DNA of 39,704 nucleotides from an uncultured Clostridia bacterium (lineage in GTDB: Bacteria > Bacillota > Clostridia > TANB77 > CAG-508): positions 1 to 39,704 of the forward strand of contig CALXPN010000011.1 of NCBI GenBank assembly GCA_944390285.1, given 5' to 3'. The notes beneath the pieces were generated by a model, which was not told the origin of the DNA, made no database searches, and worked only from the letters and a program-made list of their open reading frames with translations. The position numbers and the translations under genes were made by a program. Of the stretch, positions 15,329 through 23,320 are shown piece after piece. Position 1 is the stretch's first letter. Every line of letters begins with the position of its first letter.

Positions 15329-16216
15329 TTATTTTTTATACCATGACCTAATTATATCTGTTGGTATTTGTAAATTTCCTTTTCCTATCGCTAATGAAAT
15401 ATCTGGTTTATTAGCTCCATGATAATCACTTCCGCCACTTTTAAAAAGTTTATTTTTGTCACAATATTCATTTAAATACTTTATATTTTCTTCAGTAAAA
15501 TCACTATGATAACATTCGAGTCCATCTATTTCATAGTTTTTAACTAATTCATCTAATTCATTTTCTATATTTTTCATCCATTTATATATAAATATATGTG
15601 GTAAAAATACTAATCCTCCACATTTCTTTATAGCTGTGACTGCTTCTTTTACACTAGGATAATCTTCAGATTTATCTAAATACCATATTGTATCTTTTTT
15701 ACAATAATATTTTTTAGAAAATGTTCTTGGTCCTTCATTCCATAAATCTTCTGGCAATTTTGCTCTATTTTCTGGATGACTTTTTATTTCTGAATATATA
15801 ATTGTACTTGCCCATTCTATTTCTGGATTCCATATTATTTCATTTCTTGGTGTCATTACTAAATTCAATTTTTCACAAACATCATAAAGTTTATTAAAAT
15901 ATTTTTTTTCTATAATTTTTCTATCTTTATTTTTATAATATTCATATACCCAATTTTTCATTTTATCATAATCATAATTATATCCTAATATATCTATTGT
16001 ACTTTCCTTATAAAAAGCTTTTATTTCTATTCCTTTTATTATTTTTCCTGAATAATAATTAGATATATCTATATTTTTTAGTTCATCATATGCTGAACAT
16101 TTATCATGATCTGTAATTGAAATATAATCTAATTTTAAAGCTTCTGCTTGTTTTAAAATTTCTGTTACCGTTTTAGTACCATCTGAATGTGTTGTATGTA
16201 TATGCAAATCTATCAC
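15329..16216 (-). CDS. PHP-domain phosphoesterase (RNase AM / YciV-like), 295 aa
   Basis: The metal-binding PHP motifs are all present: DLHIHTTHSDG at the N terminus, ITDHD at about residue 36, a middle GLECYHSD and the C-terminal GGSDYHG. This matches the family of 5'-3' exoribonuclease or nucleoside-3',5'-bisphosphate phosphatase PHP proteins. A middle insertion (about residues 120-200) is longer than in the classical YciV. The start follows the zeta-like kinase stop directly with no gap, so both are translated from one mRNA. A phosphoesterase coupled to a zeta-type kinase might act on the same phosphorylated product; that is inference. Confidence 0.8.
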   Translation of the reverse strand: MIDLHIHTTHSDGTKTVTEILKQAEALKLDYISITDHDKCSAYDELKNIDISNYYSGKIIKGIEIKAFYKESTIDILGYNYDYDKMKNWVYEYYKNKDRKIIEKKYFNKLYDVCEKLNLVMTPRNEIIWNPEIEWASTIIYSEIKSHPENRAKLPEDLWNEGPRTFSKKYYCKKDTIWYLDKSEDYPSVKEAVTAIKKCGGLVFLPHIFIYKWMKNIENELDELVKNYEIDGLECYHSDFTEENIKYLNEYCDKNKLFKSGGSDYHGANKPDISLAIGKGNLQIPTDIIRSWYKK

Positions 16217-17209
16217 TTATTTTTCCTCCTCATCTTTTTCTCTATCTATTGATTTTCCAATAATCTTTTCTAACTTTTCTAATTCTTCATTTTCTTCTTT
16301 TGTCATACCAAAATTCTCCATTTTTTCCCTAATGTTTTTCATTCTTTCTTCATAACTTGATACATTTTGTCTATAATGTTTATCTCTTATTTTGGTCATA
16401 GCTTCTACAACAGAACCATATTTCTTTCCACTTGATGGATTCATACTATCATATTCTAAATTTGGAAAATCATTTTCAGTTTTTCCTCTAGAATGTACAA
16501 GTATTCTCATACCTTTATTTTCTAATTCTTTTGCAATTCTATCAAGAGCATAATATCGTTTGTCATGAGCTTCTATACTTACTAATCTTGCAACATCAGT
16601 TGATTCTTTCATTTTTATATATCTTTCAAAATCTGATAATAAAGATTCTTCTCTTGGAACTGCCATTAATGCAATCCATACATCATGAACATTACCACTT
16701 TCCATCGTATCTACTGCTATTGTATCTCCTAATGTATTTTCTATAATAATACTTTGTTTTTCCTTAATTGATTCTTCCATTAAATTTTTTCTCATTTGTT
16801 TTACAACAGGATCTGTAATTTCTGATGCACTTTCAGGAAAATCAATTGATACTCTATAACTGCCTGGAACACAAAATCTATAAAAATCTGCATTATTTAC
16901 CACTGCATCAATATTATAAAATTGTTTTAAAAACATTTTATACATTGGTAATAATGCTGATTTACCAGCACCAGGTTGACCACCTGTAATTATTGCTATT
17001 GGCTTTTCTGAATTTTCTTGTTTTGGAGTTCCTGAAGTAGTTTCCAATTTTGCTAAAATTGCACAAAATGGTTCATAATATTTTTTGATATATTCCTTCC
17101 ATTCTTCAACTGTTTCGATATTACTTGAGATATCTTTTAATCTTTTATCAATTGAATTATCAGATACCAATCCTACTTGTTTTTTAATAGCTCTATTTTC
17201 TGATTCCAT
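16217..17209 (-). CDS. Zeta-toxin-family P-loop kinase, 330 aa
   Basis: Walker A GGQPGAGKS is at residues 76-84, preceded by IAIIT. Then come VNNADFYRFC (conserved zeta Asp/Arg region) and IIIENTLGD in the position of the substrate-binding strand. Zeta/PezT toxins phosphorylate UDP-N-acetylglucosamine or related nucleotide sugars; the substrate here is unproven. The C-terminal third is a charged helical extension (YEERMKNIREKMENFG, EENEELEKLEKI), which makes it longer than PezT (~250 aa). It overlaps the small upstream gene by 17 bases and is followed without a gap by the PHP gene. Confidence 0.8.
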   Translation of the reverse strand: MESENRAIKKQVGLVSDNSIDKRLKDISSNIETVEEWKEYIKKYYEPFCAILAKLETTSGTPKQENSEKPIAIITGGQPGAGKSALLPMYKMFLKQFYNIDAVVNNADFYRFCVPGSYRVSIDFPESASEITDPVVKQMRKNLMEESIKEKQSIIIENTLGDTIAVDTMESGNVHDVWIALMAVPREESLLSDFERYIKMKESTDVARLVSIEAHDKRYYALDRIAKELENKGMRILVHSRGKTENDFPNLEYDSMNPSSGKKYGSVVEAMTKIRDKHYRQNVSSYEERMKNIREKMENFGMTKEENEELEKLEKIIGKSIDREKDEEEK

Positions 17210-17399
17210 TTTGCACTTCCTCCTTCAATTGTTTACCATAAACATTTATTACTTTATCTATTGTTTCTTTATCACCTGCATATACTAAATCTCTTTCTTT
17301 AAGTAAACTTTTCATTTCTTCTTTATTAAACATTTCTTTTGAAAGTTTCATTGCTAATATTTCTATTGCAATTGAAATATCCTTACTATTTATTCTCAT
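17193..17399 (-). CDS. Small partner of the zeta-like kinase, candidate antitoxin, 68 aa
   Basis: A predicted all-helical, soluble protein (AIEILAMKLSKEMFNKEEMKS, then KETIDKVINVYGKQLKEEV). It shows no sequence resemblance that I recognise to epsilon or PezA antitoxins and has no helix-turn-helix. It is the first gene of the operon with a AAAGGA site, and its end overlaps the kinase start by 17 bases. This gene order and size are typical of antitoxin-toxin pairs, but the antitoxin role is inferred from context only. Confidence 0.65.
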   Translation of the reverse strand: MRINSKDISIAIEILAMKLSKEMFNKEEMKSLLKERDLVYAGDKETIDKVINVYGKQLKEEVQNGIRK

Positions 17400-17503
17400 A
17401 ATTTTAATCCTTTCTTAAAATATTTTTATGATGTTTTAAATATTATCACTTTGTATATTTCTACTCAATATTTTTCATAATAAATTCACTTTTTTCACAT
17501 GTT

Positions 17504-17531
17504 TTTCATATTTGAAATAAAAAATATGAAA
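17504..17531. promoter_or_regulatory. 10-bp inverted repeat between the divergent zeta and cotJ operons
   Basis: TTTCATATTT and AAATATGAAA are exact complements separated by 8 bases, about 100 bases from each start codon. It is operator-like, but in such AT-rich DNA chance is possible. Confidence 0.35.
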
Positions 17532-17564
17532 TTTGTTTTTTTATATTTTTAAATATATTAACTC

Positions 17565-17591
17565 ACTAAATATTTAAGTTTTCATAATATA
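17565..17591 (+). promoter_or_regulatory. Candidate sporulation-sigma promoter for cotJ
   Basis: AC at 17565-17566, 16 bases, then CATAATATA (17583-17591) resembles the late mother-cell sigma pattern AC-N16/17-CATA-N3-TA. It ends about 32 bases before the cotJA start. cotJ in Bacillus subtilis is a mother-cell (sigma E) operon, so a sporulation promoter is expected, but this match is short. Confidence 0.35.
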
Positions 17592-17623
17592 TATTATATA
17601 AAACTTTAAAGGAGGTTTTAATT

Positions 17624-17935
17624 ATGTGTAATTGTAATCGTAGATGTTGCTCAAATAGATGTTGTAACAGAAATAATAGTATAAACTCAAATATAAACAA
17701 TTGCTGTGATTCTAGGATTTATGCTAATATTTGTAATTCGACTCAATCCGCATTCCCTGAAAATTATTTATATGGTCATGCTTATACTCCAGTTCAAACT
17801 ATGAATAAAACATTTACTCCAGAAATTGGCCTAAGTAATGGAACTATTTTTCCTGAACTTGTTAGTCCATATTCTCCAGGTCAATCTATGGATTTTATAA
17901 ATTATTTAAGAAATGGAGGGTGTGGAAATGAATAA
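17624..17935 (+). CDS. cotJA: Spore coat protein CotJA
   Basis: The conserved CotJA core is clear: YGHAYTPVQTMNKTFTP, then GLSNGTIFPELVSPYSPGQS and a terminal INYLR. A Cys- and Asn-rich N-terminal extension (CNCNRRCCSNRCCNR) makes it longer than the Bacillus protein; Cys-rich leaders suggest disulfide or metal cross-linking in the coat. The ribosome binding site AAAGGAGG is perfect. The stop overlaps cotJB by 23 bases. It acts in the inner spore coat together with CotJB and CotJC. Confidence 0.9.
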   Translation: MCNCNRRCCSNRCCNRNNSINSNINNCCDSRIYANICNSTQSAFPENYLYGHAYTPVQTMNKTFTPEIGLSNGTIFPELVSPYSPGQSMDFINYLRNGGCGNE

Positions 17936-18200
17936 TTGTTCTTGTCAAAACAGTAGTAATAGAGAAACTCTATTAAATAGAATTATGAGCTTAAATTTTG
18001 CTGTAAATGATTTAACTTTATATTTAGACACACATCCAAATGACACTAAAGCTCTTTGCATGCACAATGAATATAGCCAAGAAGCTACTAAACTTACAGA
18101 AGAATATCAAAGATTATATGGGCCTTTAACTATTAATTTTACTTCTGATACTTGGGATTGGATAGATGAACCTTGGCCTTGGGAAAGGGGGGCTTATTAA
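17913..18200 (+). CDS. cotJB: Spore coat protein CotJB
   Basis: The CotJB pattern is visible along the whole protein: RIMSLNFAVNDLTLYLDTHP, DTKALCMHNEYSQEA, EEYQRLYGPLT and the ending WDWIDEPWPWERG. The length is normal. ATG 17919 would leave MNNCSC as the start and is an alternative to the first ATG. Its stop TAA overlaps the ATG of cotJC (TAATG), so cotJA, cotJB and cotJC form one translationally coupled operon. Confidence 0.9.
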   Translation: MEGVEMNNCSCQNSSNRETLLNRIMSLNFAVNDLTLYLDTHPNDTKALCMHNEYSQEATKLTEEYQRLYGPLTINFTSDTWDWIDEPWPWERGAY

Positions 18201-18396
18201 TGTATTACTATGTAAAAAGTTTACAATATCCTATAAATATAAAATGTAGAAATCCAAAACTTGCAAAAAATATAATATCTCAATATCGGAGGACCTGATG
18301 GAGAACTAGGTGCTTCTCTTAGATATTTATCTCAAAGATTTGGCATGCCTGATCAAGAATCAAAAGCTATATTAAATGATATTGGTACAGAAGAAT
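18200..18396 (+). pseudogene. cotJC: cotJC 5' part (interrupted manganese-catalase-like coat protein)
   Basis: From ATG 18200 the sequence reads MYYYVKSLQYPINIK...NIISQY, the normal CotJC start. At 18287 there is one extra C (TAT-C-GGAGGACCT), which shifts the frame to an early stop. Without that base it continues GGPDGELGASLRYLSQ...ILNDIGTEE. After GAA-GAA-T at 18396 the gene breaks off into element DNA and a TGA follows. The rest of the gene starts at 23412. The break lies inside the metal-ligand motif TEELAHLE, so the fragment alone cannot bind manganese. Confidence 0.9.
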
Positions 18397-18434
18397 GAGT
18401 ACCTTGATGATAACAATATCTATAAAATGAGAGA

Positions 18435-18462
18435 AAGCTGATGTTGCAGGCAACACCAGCTT
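18435..18462 (-). terminator. Hairpin after the GC-richer gene
   Basis: AAGCTGGTGTTG and CAACATCAGCTT pair on the minus strand (one G·U) around a 4-base loop. The following TTCTCTCATTTT is a weak T-tract, so termination is probable rather than certain. Confidence 0.55.
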
Positions 18463-18469
18463 GGCCTTA

Positions 18470-18757
18470 TCAGAAATAGTTTGCCATGCAATCTATTTCG
18501 TCGAACCATATCTCGATTCTTCCGAAGTAGCCGAACAGAACAGCCATTTCCTGTTCGCTTGCACTCCTTTGTAACGCTATGCGGAACTTTCTTTTTTTTG
18601 TAAGTTCTCCGCGTCGTTTTATAATACACTTTTTGGCAGTTGGATGGTTTTTGGCATATTCTTCTGCCTCATCCAAACAGGATTTTATCTCCTGTTCATA
18701 TTCATCCTGCCATTTTTTTACTGCATTCCTCCGTGCTTTTTCTACTTCTTCTCTCAT
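18470..18757 (-). CDS. Small charged protein of unknown function, GC-richer than its surroundings, 95 aa
   Basis: The N-terminal half is a long charged helix (RREEV-like start, ARRNAVKKWQDEYEQEIKSC, LDEAEEYAKNH), followed by a basic part (KKCIIKRRGELTKKRKFRIAL) and an ending with aromatic residues (GYFGRIEIWFDEID). No family is recognised. AAAGGAGAG lies before the ATG. The G+C content is visibly higher than that of the adjacent genes and the codons are less A/T-biased, as in the gene at 25643, which suggests recent acquisition. It lies at the left end of the cotJC element, downstream of the recombinase. An overlapping frame (18420-18629) was rejected. Confidence 0.65.
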   Translation of the reverse strand: MREEVEKARRNAVKKWQDEYEQEIKSCLDEAEEYAKNHPTAKKCIIKRRGELTKKRKFRIALQRSASEQEMAVLFGYFGRIEIWFDEIDCMANYF

Positions 18758-18831
18758 TTTAATTCTCTCCTTTCAAATTCTTATAATTTATATTATAGCA
18801 TATTACATACTTAAAATCAAATTCTATAATA

Positions 18832-20391
18832 TTATAATCTAGCTATCTTAGGATATATTTGCAACTTAAAATTAGTTAGATTAGAATTCTTTTTTATTGA
18901 TTTTTCTGTTTTTAAATATGTAACTTTTGCAAGAATGCTTTTGAGAAAAATATTTTTATCTTCAATAGACTCTAGTTTATAATATAAATCTATAACATTT
19001 TCTGACTCAGGTATCTTTGTTTCTTCTTTATTTTGTATTTCATTACTCTTATTTAGAAGTTCAGTATATTTTTTTAGCTTGTTTTCTAAATTTTCAATGT
19101 TTTGTTTTATAAATTTAGAACGATTTATAAATTCCTCTTTACTATAAATACCATTTTCTAAAAAATCATAGATTTTCTTAAGTTTAGTATTTTCTTTTTC
19201 TAATTCTTTTTTACTAGAAATAATAAATTCTTTAACTAATTTATTATTTTCGTTATTTGAATTATATTTAACATCATAATTTATTTTATAATTCTCAAAC
19301 CAAATTTTTAATGCCTCAATTATTTTATTTTCGACTATATATAGTTTAGAACTTATATTATCACATTTAGAATTAGAACACACAAGGGTTGCAGGTTTGT
19401 CATTTTGGGTATAAACTCTTCTTTGCATAGGTTTACCACATTTTTCACAAAATACTAGTCCTACTAATGGATTTTGAATTTGATGACTGTATTTCACTTT
19501 TGGACTATTTTGCTTTCTTTTTTCTTGGGCTATCTCCCATATTCTATTATCAATAATAGATTCATGTAATCCATCATAAATTAAATAATCTTGATTACGA
19601 GGTCTAGAAATCACAATATGTCCATTTTTTGTTTTCTTTTTTTGTTTTCTTCTATTCCAAACAATTTTGCCAATATATACAGGATTAGAAAGAATCTCTT
19701 TAATGGAAGAACTAGTCCATTCATCTGCAATCCTAGGTTTTAAATTTAAAGCATTTAATTGCTTTGCAACTGAATTTATAGTTTGATTTTCAAAAGTATA
19801 TAATCTAAAAATTTCTTTTACAACTAGTGCTTCATCTTGATTAATTGCTAAAGTATACCCCTTTGAATTTTTTATTTTAACTCTATCATAACCAAAAGGA
19901 GCAATATTACCAACAAATTTACCCTCTTGACACGAAATTTCACGACCTCTTTGCAAACGTCTATTTATTGTTTTATATTCTCTTCTAGACATAAATAATC
20001 CAAATTCAAAATATTCCTCATCAAATTCATTATCTGGATCATAAGTTTTAACAGGTGTAATAATTTTAGTATGAGAATATTTAAAAGCTTTTGAAACTCG
20101 ACCTTGATCAGCAGTGTCACCACGAGCTAATCTTTCCACTTCAACAACTAAAACACCAGTCCATTTCTCATTTTCAACATCTTTTAGGAGTTTTTGCATT
20201 TCTTTTCTTTCACTAATTGTTTCACCACTTACCACTTCTTTATAAATTTTGCCAATATTTAAGTTTCTCATTGATGCTAAGGTTGTTAATATTTTTTCAT
20301 GCCTTGCTAAAGTTTCGCCTTCTCCATATTTTTCTGATTCTATATCTTCCCTTGACTTTCTTAAATATATTGCGTATCTATCATTTTGCAC
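18832..20391 (-). CDS. Large serine recombinase of the cotJC element, intact, 519 aa
   Basis: The N-terminal catalytic domain has YLRKSREDIE with the nucleophilic serine at about residue 13, EGETLARHEK, the arginine-rich VEVERLARGDT, and FGLFMSRREYKTINRRLQRG. The recombinase domain follows (PFGYDRV, ILSNPVYIGKIVWNRRKQ), then a zinc ribbon CEKCGKPM...CSNSKCDN and a coiled coil (about 385-450). The length and domain order match SpoIVCA-like and phage large serine recombinases. No stop or frameshift is visible. The start is GTG with AAAGGAG 6 bases upstream. It is expected to join or separate the two halves of cotJC. Directionality would need a factor not identified here; the 45-aa gene upstream is a candidate. 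Confidence 0.9.
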   Translation of the reverse strand: MQNDRYAIYLRKSREDIESEKYGEGETLARHEKILTTLASMRNLNIGKIYKEVVSGETISERKEMQKLLKDVENEKWTGVLVVEVERLARGDTADQGRVSKAFKYSHTKIITPVKTYDPDNEFDEEYFEFGLFMSRREYKTINRRLQRGREISCQEGKFVGNIAPFGYDRVKIKNSKGYTLAINQDEALVVKEIFRLYTFENQTINSVAKQLNALNLKPRIADEWTSSSIKEILSNPVYIGKIVWNRRKQKKKTKNGHIVISRPRNQDYLIYDGLHESIIDNRIWEIAQEKRKQNSPKVKYSHQIQNPLVGLVFCEKCGKPMQRRVYTQNDKPATLVCSNSKCDNISSKLYIVENKIIEALKIWFENYKINYDVKYNSNNENNKLVKEFIISSKKELEKENTKLKKIYDFLENGIYSKEEFINRSKFIKQNIENLENKLKKYTELLNKSNEIQNKEETKIPESENVIDLYYKLESIEDKNIFLKSILAKVTYLKTEKSIKKNSNLTNFKLQIYPKIARL

Positions 20392-20435
20392 ATTTTTCTC
20401 CTTTCATTGTAATTTTTCATTAATTTTAAACTAAA

Positions 20436-20573
20436 TTACAATAACAATGTCTTACTTATCAATTTAATTATGGTATTATCTATGCATTCTTTTTGAATAG
20501 CAATGTTTTTTACTATATAATCATCATAAAATTTTATTTTTGTATTTTCTAAAGTATATTCCTCTAATACCAT
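20436..20573 (-). CDS. 45-aa protein upstream of the cotJC-element recombinase
   Basis: ATG 20571-20573 is preceded by AGAAGGAG at good spacing and the frame runs to TAA 20436. It starts MVLEEYTLENTKIKFYDDY and ends IIKLISKTLLL. Short proteins of this kind (starting with a LEEY-type motif) are often found just before large serine recombinases. There is no known domain. Its position 44 bases upstream of the recombinase start suggests cotranscription. A role as accessory or recombination directionality factor is inference. Confidence 0.6.
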   Translation of the reverse strand: MVLEEYTLENTKIKFYDDYIVKNIAIQKECIDNTIIKLISKTLLL

Positions 20574-20612
20574 ATAAATCTCCTTCTTTTTAATTTATGA
20601 GGAAAACAAAAA

Positions 20613-20645
20613 AAAATACCTAAGACAAATTTGTCTTGAGTATTT
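20613..20645 (-). terminator. Hairpin with T-run upstream of the 45-aa gene
   Basis: AAATACTCAAGACAAA and TTTGTCTTAGGTATTT pair on the minus strand with a two-base mismatch, followed by TTTTTTTT. It sits 40 bases before the 45-aa gene and may end transcription from the redox cassette or attenuate the recombinase operon. Confidence 0.7.
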
Positions 20646-20718
20646 CCTTCTCTAATTCAAATACATATTGTGCTATTTCAAATTAGTTTACATTGTATTT
20701 ACTAATAGTTAACGCTAA

Positions 20719-20755
20719 AAAAAGATAAATAAGCAAATAACTTATTTATCTTTTT
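20719..20755 (-). terminator. Terminator of the redox cassette
   Basis: AAAAAGATAAATAAG and its exact complement form a 15-bp stem with a 7-base loop, followed by T-rich sequence, 18 bases after the flavin reductase stop. Confidence 0.75.
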
Positions 20756-20773
20756 CTACTTTTTAACATTATT

Positions 20774-21340
20774 CTATTTTTTTAATTGCATTCCATCTTT
20801 AAAAGCATTTCCTACTCTTTCACCTATTTTATAGTATCCGTGTGTATATGGATCAAAAGCAATTGCATCAACTAAAGCAATATCTACATTATCACCTTTC
20901 ATTACATTTTCATCTGCTGTTACTTTTAATACTTTTCCAATAACTCCACATCCATATTCATCATCTTGATATTCTATAAACTCACATTCCATACATATTG
21001 GAAATTCATTTATAATTGGTGCATCTACTATACTAGATTTTGTAGCAGTTAATTTACTATTTTCAAATTTATTTTTTGTATTATTACCTGATGCAATTCC
21101 AAAATAATCTGCTTCTACAACATGTTTACTATCTGCTATACTAACAGTAAATGCTTTTCTTTCTTTTATATTTTTAACAGTTTTATGTGATTCTGTTAAA
21201 TTTAATATAACATGATCTCTTTCTAACATAGTTCCCCAAGCAGCATTCATAACATCAATAGTTCCATCTTCATTATATGTTGCAATCATTAGTACTGGCA
21301 TTGGAAATATTGCTTCAGTTGTTTTAATTTCTTTTCTCAT
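20774..21340 (-). CDS. Flavin reductase family protein (flavoredoxin-like), 188 aa
   Basis: The FMN-binding split-barrel pattern is visible: PMPVLMIATYNEDGTIDVMNA near the N terminus, ILNLTESHKTVKNI, FTVSIADSKHV, FGIASGNNTKNKF and a middle PICMECEFIEYQDDEYGCGVIGKV. The length is right for flavoredoxin-like NAD(P)H:FMN oxidoreductases. It is the last gene of the cassette downstream of the ABM and cyclophilin-like genes and is followed by a strong terminator. Probably involved in redox or quinone/electrophile detoxification under TetR control; that role is inference. Confidence 0.85.
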   Translation of the reverse strand: MRKEIKTTEAIFPMPVLMIATYNEDGTIDVMNAAWGTMLERDHVILNLTESHKTVKNIKERKAFTVSIADSKHVVEADYFGIASGNNTKNKFENSKLTATKSSIVDAPIINEFPICMECEFIEYQDDEYGCGVIGKVLKVTADENVMKGDNVDIALVDAIAFDPYTHGYYKIGERVGNAFKDGMQLKK

Positions 21341-21413
21341 TATTTTCTCCTCCTTATTTTTTTACATTTTATACTTTGGAGCTTGCTCCAAGTCAATATA
21401 ATTTTATGAAATT

Positions 21414-21704
21414 TTATATTTCTTTATATTGCTCTACTTTCATGTGAAGATGATATTTATCTCTTAAATTTGCTATCTCTTTCATCATTGGAGATTTATG
21501 GTGTTCCTCTAGAGCTTCTTTATTTTCCCATCTATCTATCAATAAAACAATTTCTGGGTCATCCATTGGAAAAAAGTATTCATATTTTTTATTACCTTTT
21601 TCAGCTCTTACTCTGTCAACAACTCCTGTTTTTACCATTTCCTCTGCAAATTTTTTTGCATTTCCATTTTCACCAGTATAATATATATTTATTGTTAAAC
21701 TCAT
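21414..21704 (-). CDS. Antibiotic-biosynthesis-monooxygenase-like (ABM) protein, 96 aa
   Basis: A small ferredoxin-like fold with the ABM sequence pattern: GNAKKFAEEMVKTGVV, YEYFFPMDDPEIVLLIDRWE, LEEHHKSPMMKEIANL. The length of about 96 aa is standard. The start is ATG 21702-21704, because AAGGAGG lies 8 bases before it; an in-frame extension further upstream would translate the ribosome binding site itself. It stands between the cyclophilin-like and flavin reductase genes. ABM proteins of this type often act on quinones or heme-like substrates; the substrate is unknown. Confidence 0.85.
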   Translation of the reverse strand: MSLTINIYYTGENGNAKKFAEEMVKTGVVDRVRAEKGNKKYEYFFPMDDPEIVLLIDRWENKEALEEHHKSPMMKEIANLRDKYHLHMKVEQYKEI

Positions 21705-21770
21705 AATAAAACTCCTCCTTAAAATTATTTTATACCGCACCTACAACTTTATGTGGTAAATATATTTCTT

Positions 21771-22358
21771 CTAATTTACTCTTTCAATAGTAACTTCAAA
21801 ATTTCCATTCATATTTTCTAGTATTTCTGTTCCAGATTCTACTCTTCCTAATTTATATAAAGAATTAGAATATCTAAAATCTTTGTAAAATACTGATATA
21901 TTGCTCCATGGAGCATAGTAAGAAAAATCTCCTACTTCTGGTGTATATCCAGAAGGTAAGCCTTCTGTTGATAATTCATCTGGTAATGACGCTATTTTTT
22001 CTGTATTATTAAAATCTTCAAATGTTAAAGTTAAAGGTAACATTTCTAAAAATTCTCTTGATGCTTGGCTCTCATCTAAGTTTACAAATATTTCATTTCC
22101 ATTTACTGTTAATTTTATTCTAGCATTCTCCATAGTATTATCTTCCCCCTCATTTTGCAAATTTTCTACTGTATTATTTGTAGTAACATTTTCTATATTA
22201 TTAGTGTTTGAAAAATTTTCATTTTCTTGAATTAATCTATTTGATTGCTCATTTTGATTTGTTTGATTTTCTTCATTGTTAGTAAGATTATAAGTTATAT
22301 ATAATACTGCAACAACAATAACTACTACTAATAATATTATTAATATATATTTTTTCAT
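21771..22358 (-). CDS. Membrane-anchored cyclophilin-like fold protein, 195 aa
   Basis: An N-terminal hydrophobic helix (ILIILLVVVIVVAVLYITY, about residues 4-22) is followed by an Asn/Gln/Glu-rich linker to about residue 80. Then comes a cyclophilin-like domain (IKLTVNGNEIFVNLDE, LPLTLTFEDFNNTEKI, PEVGDFSYYAPWSNISVFYKD, LGRVESG). This domain (cyclophil_like2) is common in Clostridia next to flavodoxin and ABM genes. The protein should face outside, tethered by the helix. Its function is unknown; prolyl isomerase activity is not expected from the sequence. It is the first intact gene of the cassette after the broken flavodoxin gene. Confidence 0.8.
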   Translation of the reverse strand: MKKYILIILLVVVIVVAVLYITYNLTNNEENQTNQNEQSNRLIQENENFSNTNNIENVTTNNTVENLQNEGEDNTMENARIKLTVNGNEIFVNLDESQASREFLEMLPLTLTFEDFNNTEKIASLPDELSTEGLPSGYTPEVGDFSYYAPWSNISVFYKDFRYSNSLYKLGRVESGTEILENMNGNFEVTIERVN

Positions 22359-22399
22359 AAATTTTCTCCAACCTTAATTCTTTTTATTCAAATTTTTAA

Positions 22400-22669
22400 C
22401 TATTTAATCTTTTTCCATAGCTCATAAGCTTCTTTATAAAAACTCTTTGGCATCATTCCTATTGTTCCACAACCTTTTCCTAAAATCATTCCTTCATCTT
22501 TGTAATTCATATAACTTACTAGTTTTTTATAAGGATTAATCTACAAATGAGCAGTATCAAATCTTACAATTTCATGACTATTTTCTTTGGCTCCTTTTAT
22601 AAATTCATCTACTAATGTATTAGATGTTCCATGTAAATTATAACTTCCTGTAAGTATTACTATTTTCAT
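22400..22669 (-). pseudogene. Broken flavodoxin-fold NAD(P)H oxidoreductase gene
   Basis: ATG 22667-22669 opens MKIVILTGSYNLHGTSNTLV, a typical flavodoxin-family start, and is in frame up to FDTAHL, where TAG occurs at 22541-22543. Beyond it the same frame continues into the family's C-terminal end (YKDEGMILGKGCGTIGMM, then EAYELWKK). Some 90-100 residues of the middle, including the CxxC region, are missing. The gene is thus both deleted and stopped. It fills the otherwise empty 330-base gap between the TetR and cyclophilin-like genes. Confidence 0.8.
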
Positions 22670-22688
22670 GATATTCACTCCTTTATAT

Positions 22689-23300
22689 TTAATTTAATAA
22701 TTTTAATATACCTTTGTATGTAATGTCATAAATTGTTAAGTATTCAAATTGAACTCCTGCTTTTTCCATTGCCTGTTTTTGTTTATCTGTTACAAATGTA
22801 TATGGATATATTCCATACATAAATGGAAAAAATGAAAATATAAAATCATTTTTTTCCTTTTCATTCATGTTTTTAAAAAATTTATCAAGACATTTTTTTA
22901 CTGTTTTTATTGATGTGCCATAAGACATTTTAAATTCTACTAATCTTTCAATTCTACTATTTTCTTCCATATCATATAAATTCATAGATAATAATTTTAA
23001 TAAATTTTTTCTTTTTTCTATTGTATGTGCTAACTTATTTGCGAACATTTCTTTTGTCATTTCAGAATTATTTTCACACATTTCTTCTAATTCTTCTATC
23101 CATCTTTCATATTCTCTTTGAAAAAGTGCTAAAAATATTTCTTCTTTTGTGTGAAAATAATTATATATTGATGTACGAGAAAAAGTAGTTTCTTCACCTA
23201 TTCTTTTCATTGTTATGTCTTTAAAATTTTCTTTTTCATAAAGCTTTTCACAAGCATTTATAATTTCTTCTCTTCTTATATCAACTATTTGTTTTGCCAT
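22689..23300 (-). CDS. TetR/AcrR-family transcriptional regulator, 203 aa
   Basis: The N-terminal helix-turn-helix is typical: REEIINACEKLYEKENFKDI, MKRIGEETTFSRTSIYNYFHTKEEIFLALF (residues 9-60). A variable ligand-binding C-terminal domain follows (about 70-203). It is transcribed towards the redox genes and is the first gene of that cassette. Two copies of the palindrome TGACACAGTGTCA lie upstream of its start, one covering the -35 box, so it very probably represses its own operon and responds to a small molecule. Confidence 0.9.
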   Translation of the reverse strand: MAKQIVDIRREEIINACEKLYEKENFKDITMKRIGEETTFSRTSIYNYFHTKEEIFLALFQREYERWIEELEEMCENNSEMTKEMFANKLAHTIEKRKNLLKLLSMNLYDMEENSRIERLVEFKMSYGTSIKTVKKCLDKFFKNMNEKEKNDFIFSFFPFMYGIYPYTFVTDKQKQAMEKAGVQFEYLTIYDITYKGILKLLN

Positions 23301-23320
23301 ATTTTTCTCCTTAATTTTAT

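Noticed and set aside
18420..18629. Alternative 69-aa frame overlapping the GC-richer gene
   Set aside because: It covers the terminator hairpin and has no ribosome binding site; 18470-18757 has both a good site and a plausible helix pattern.
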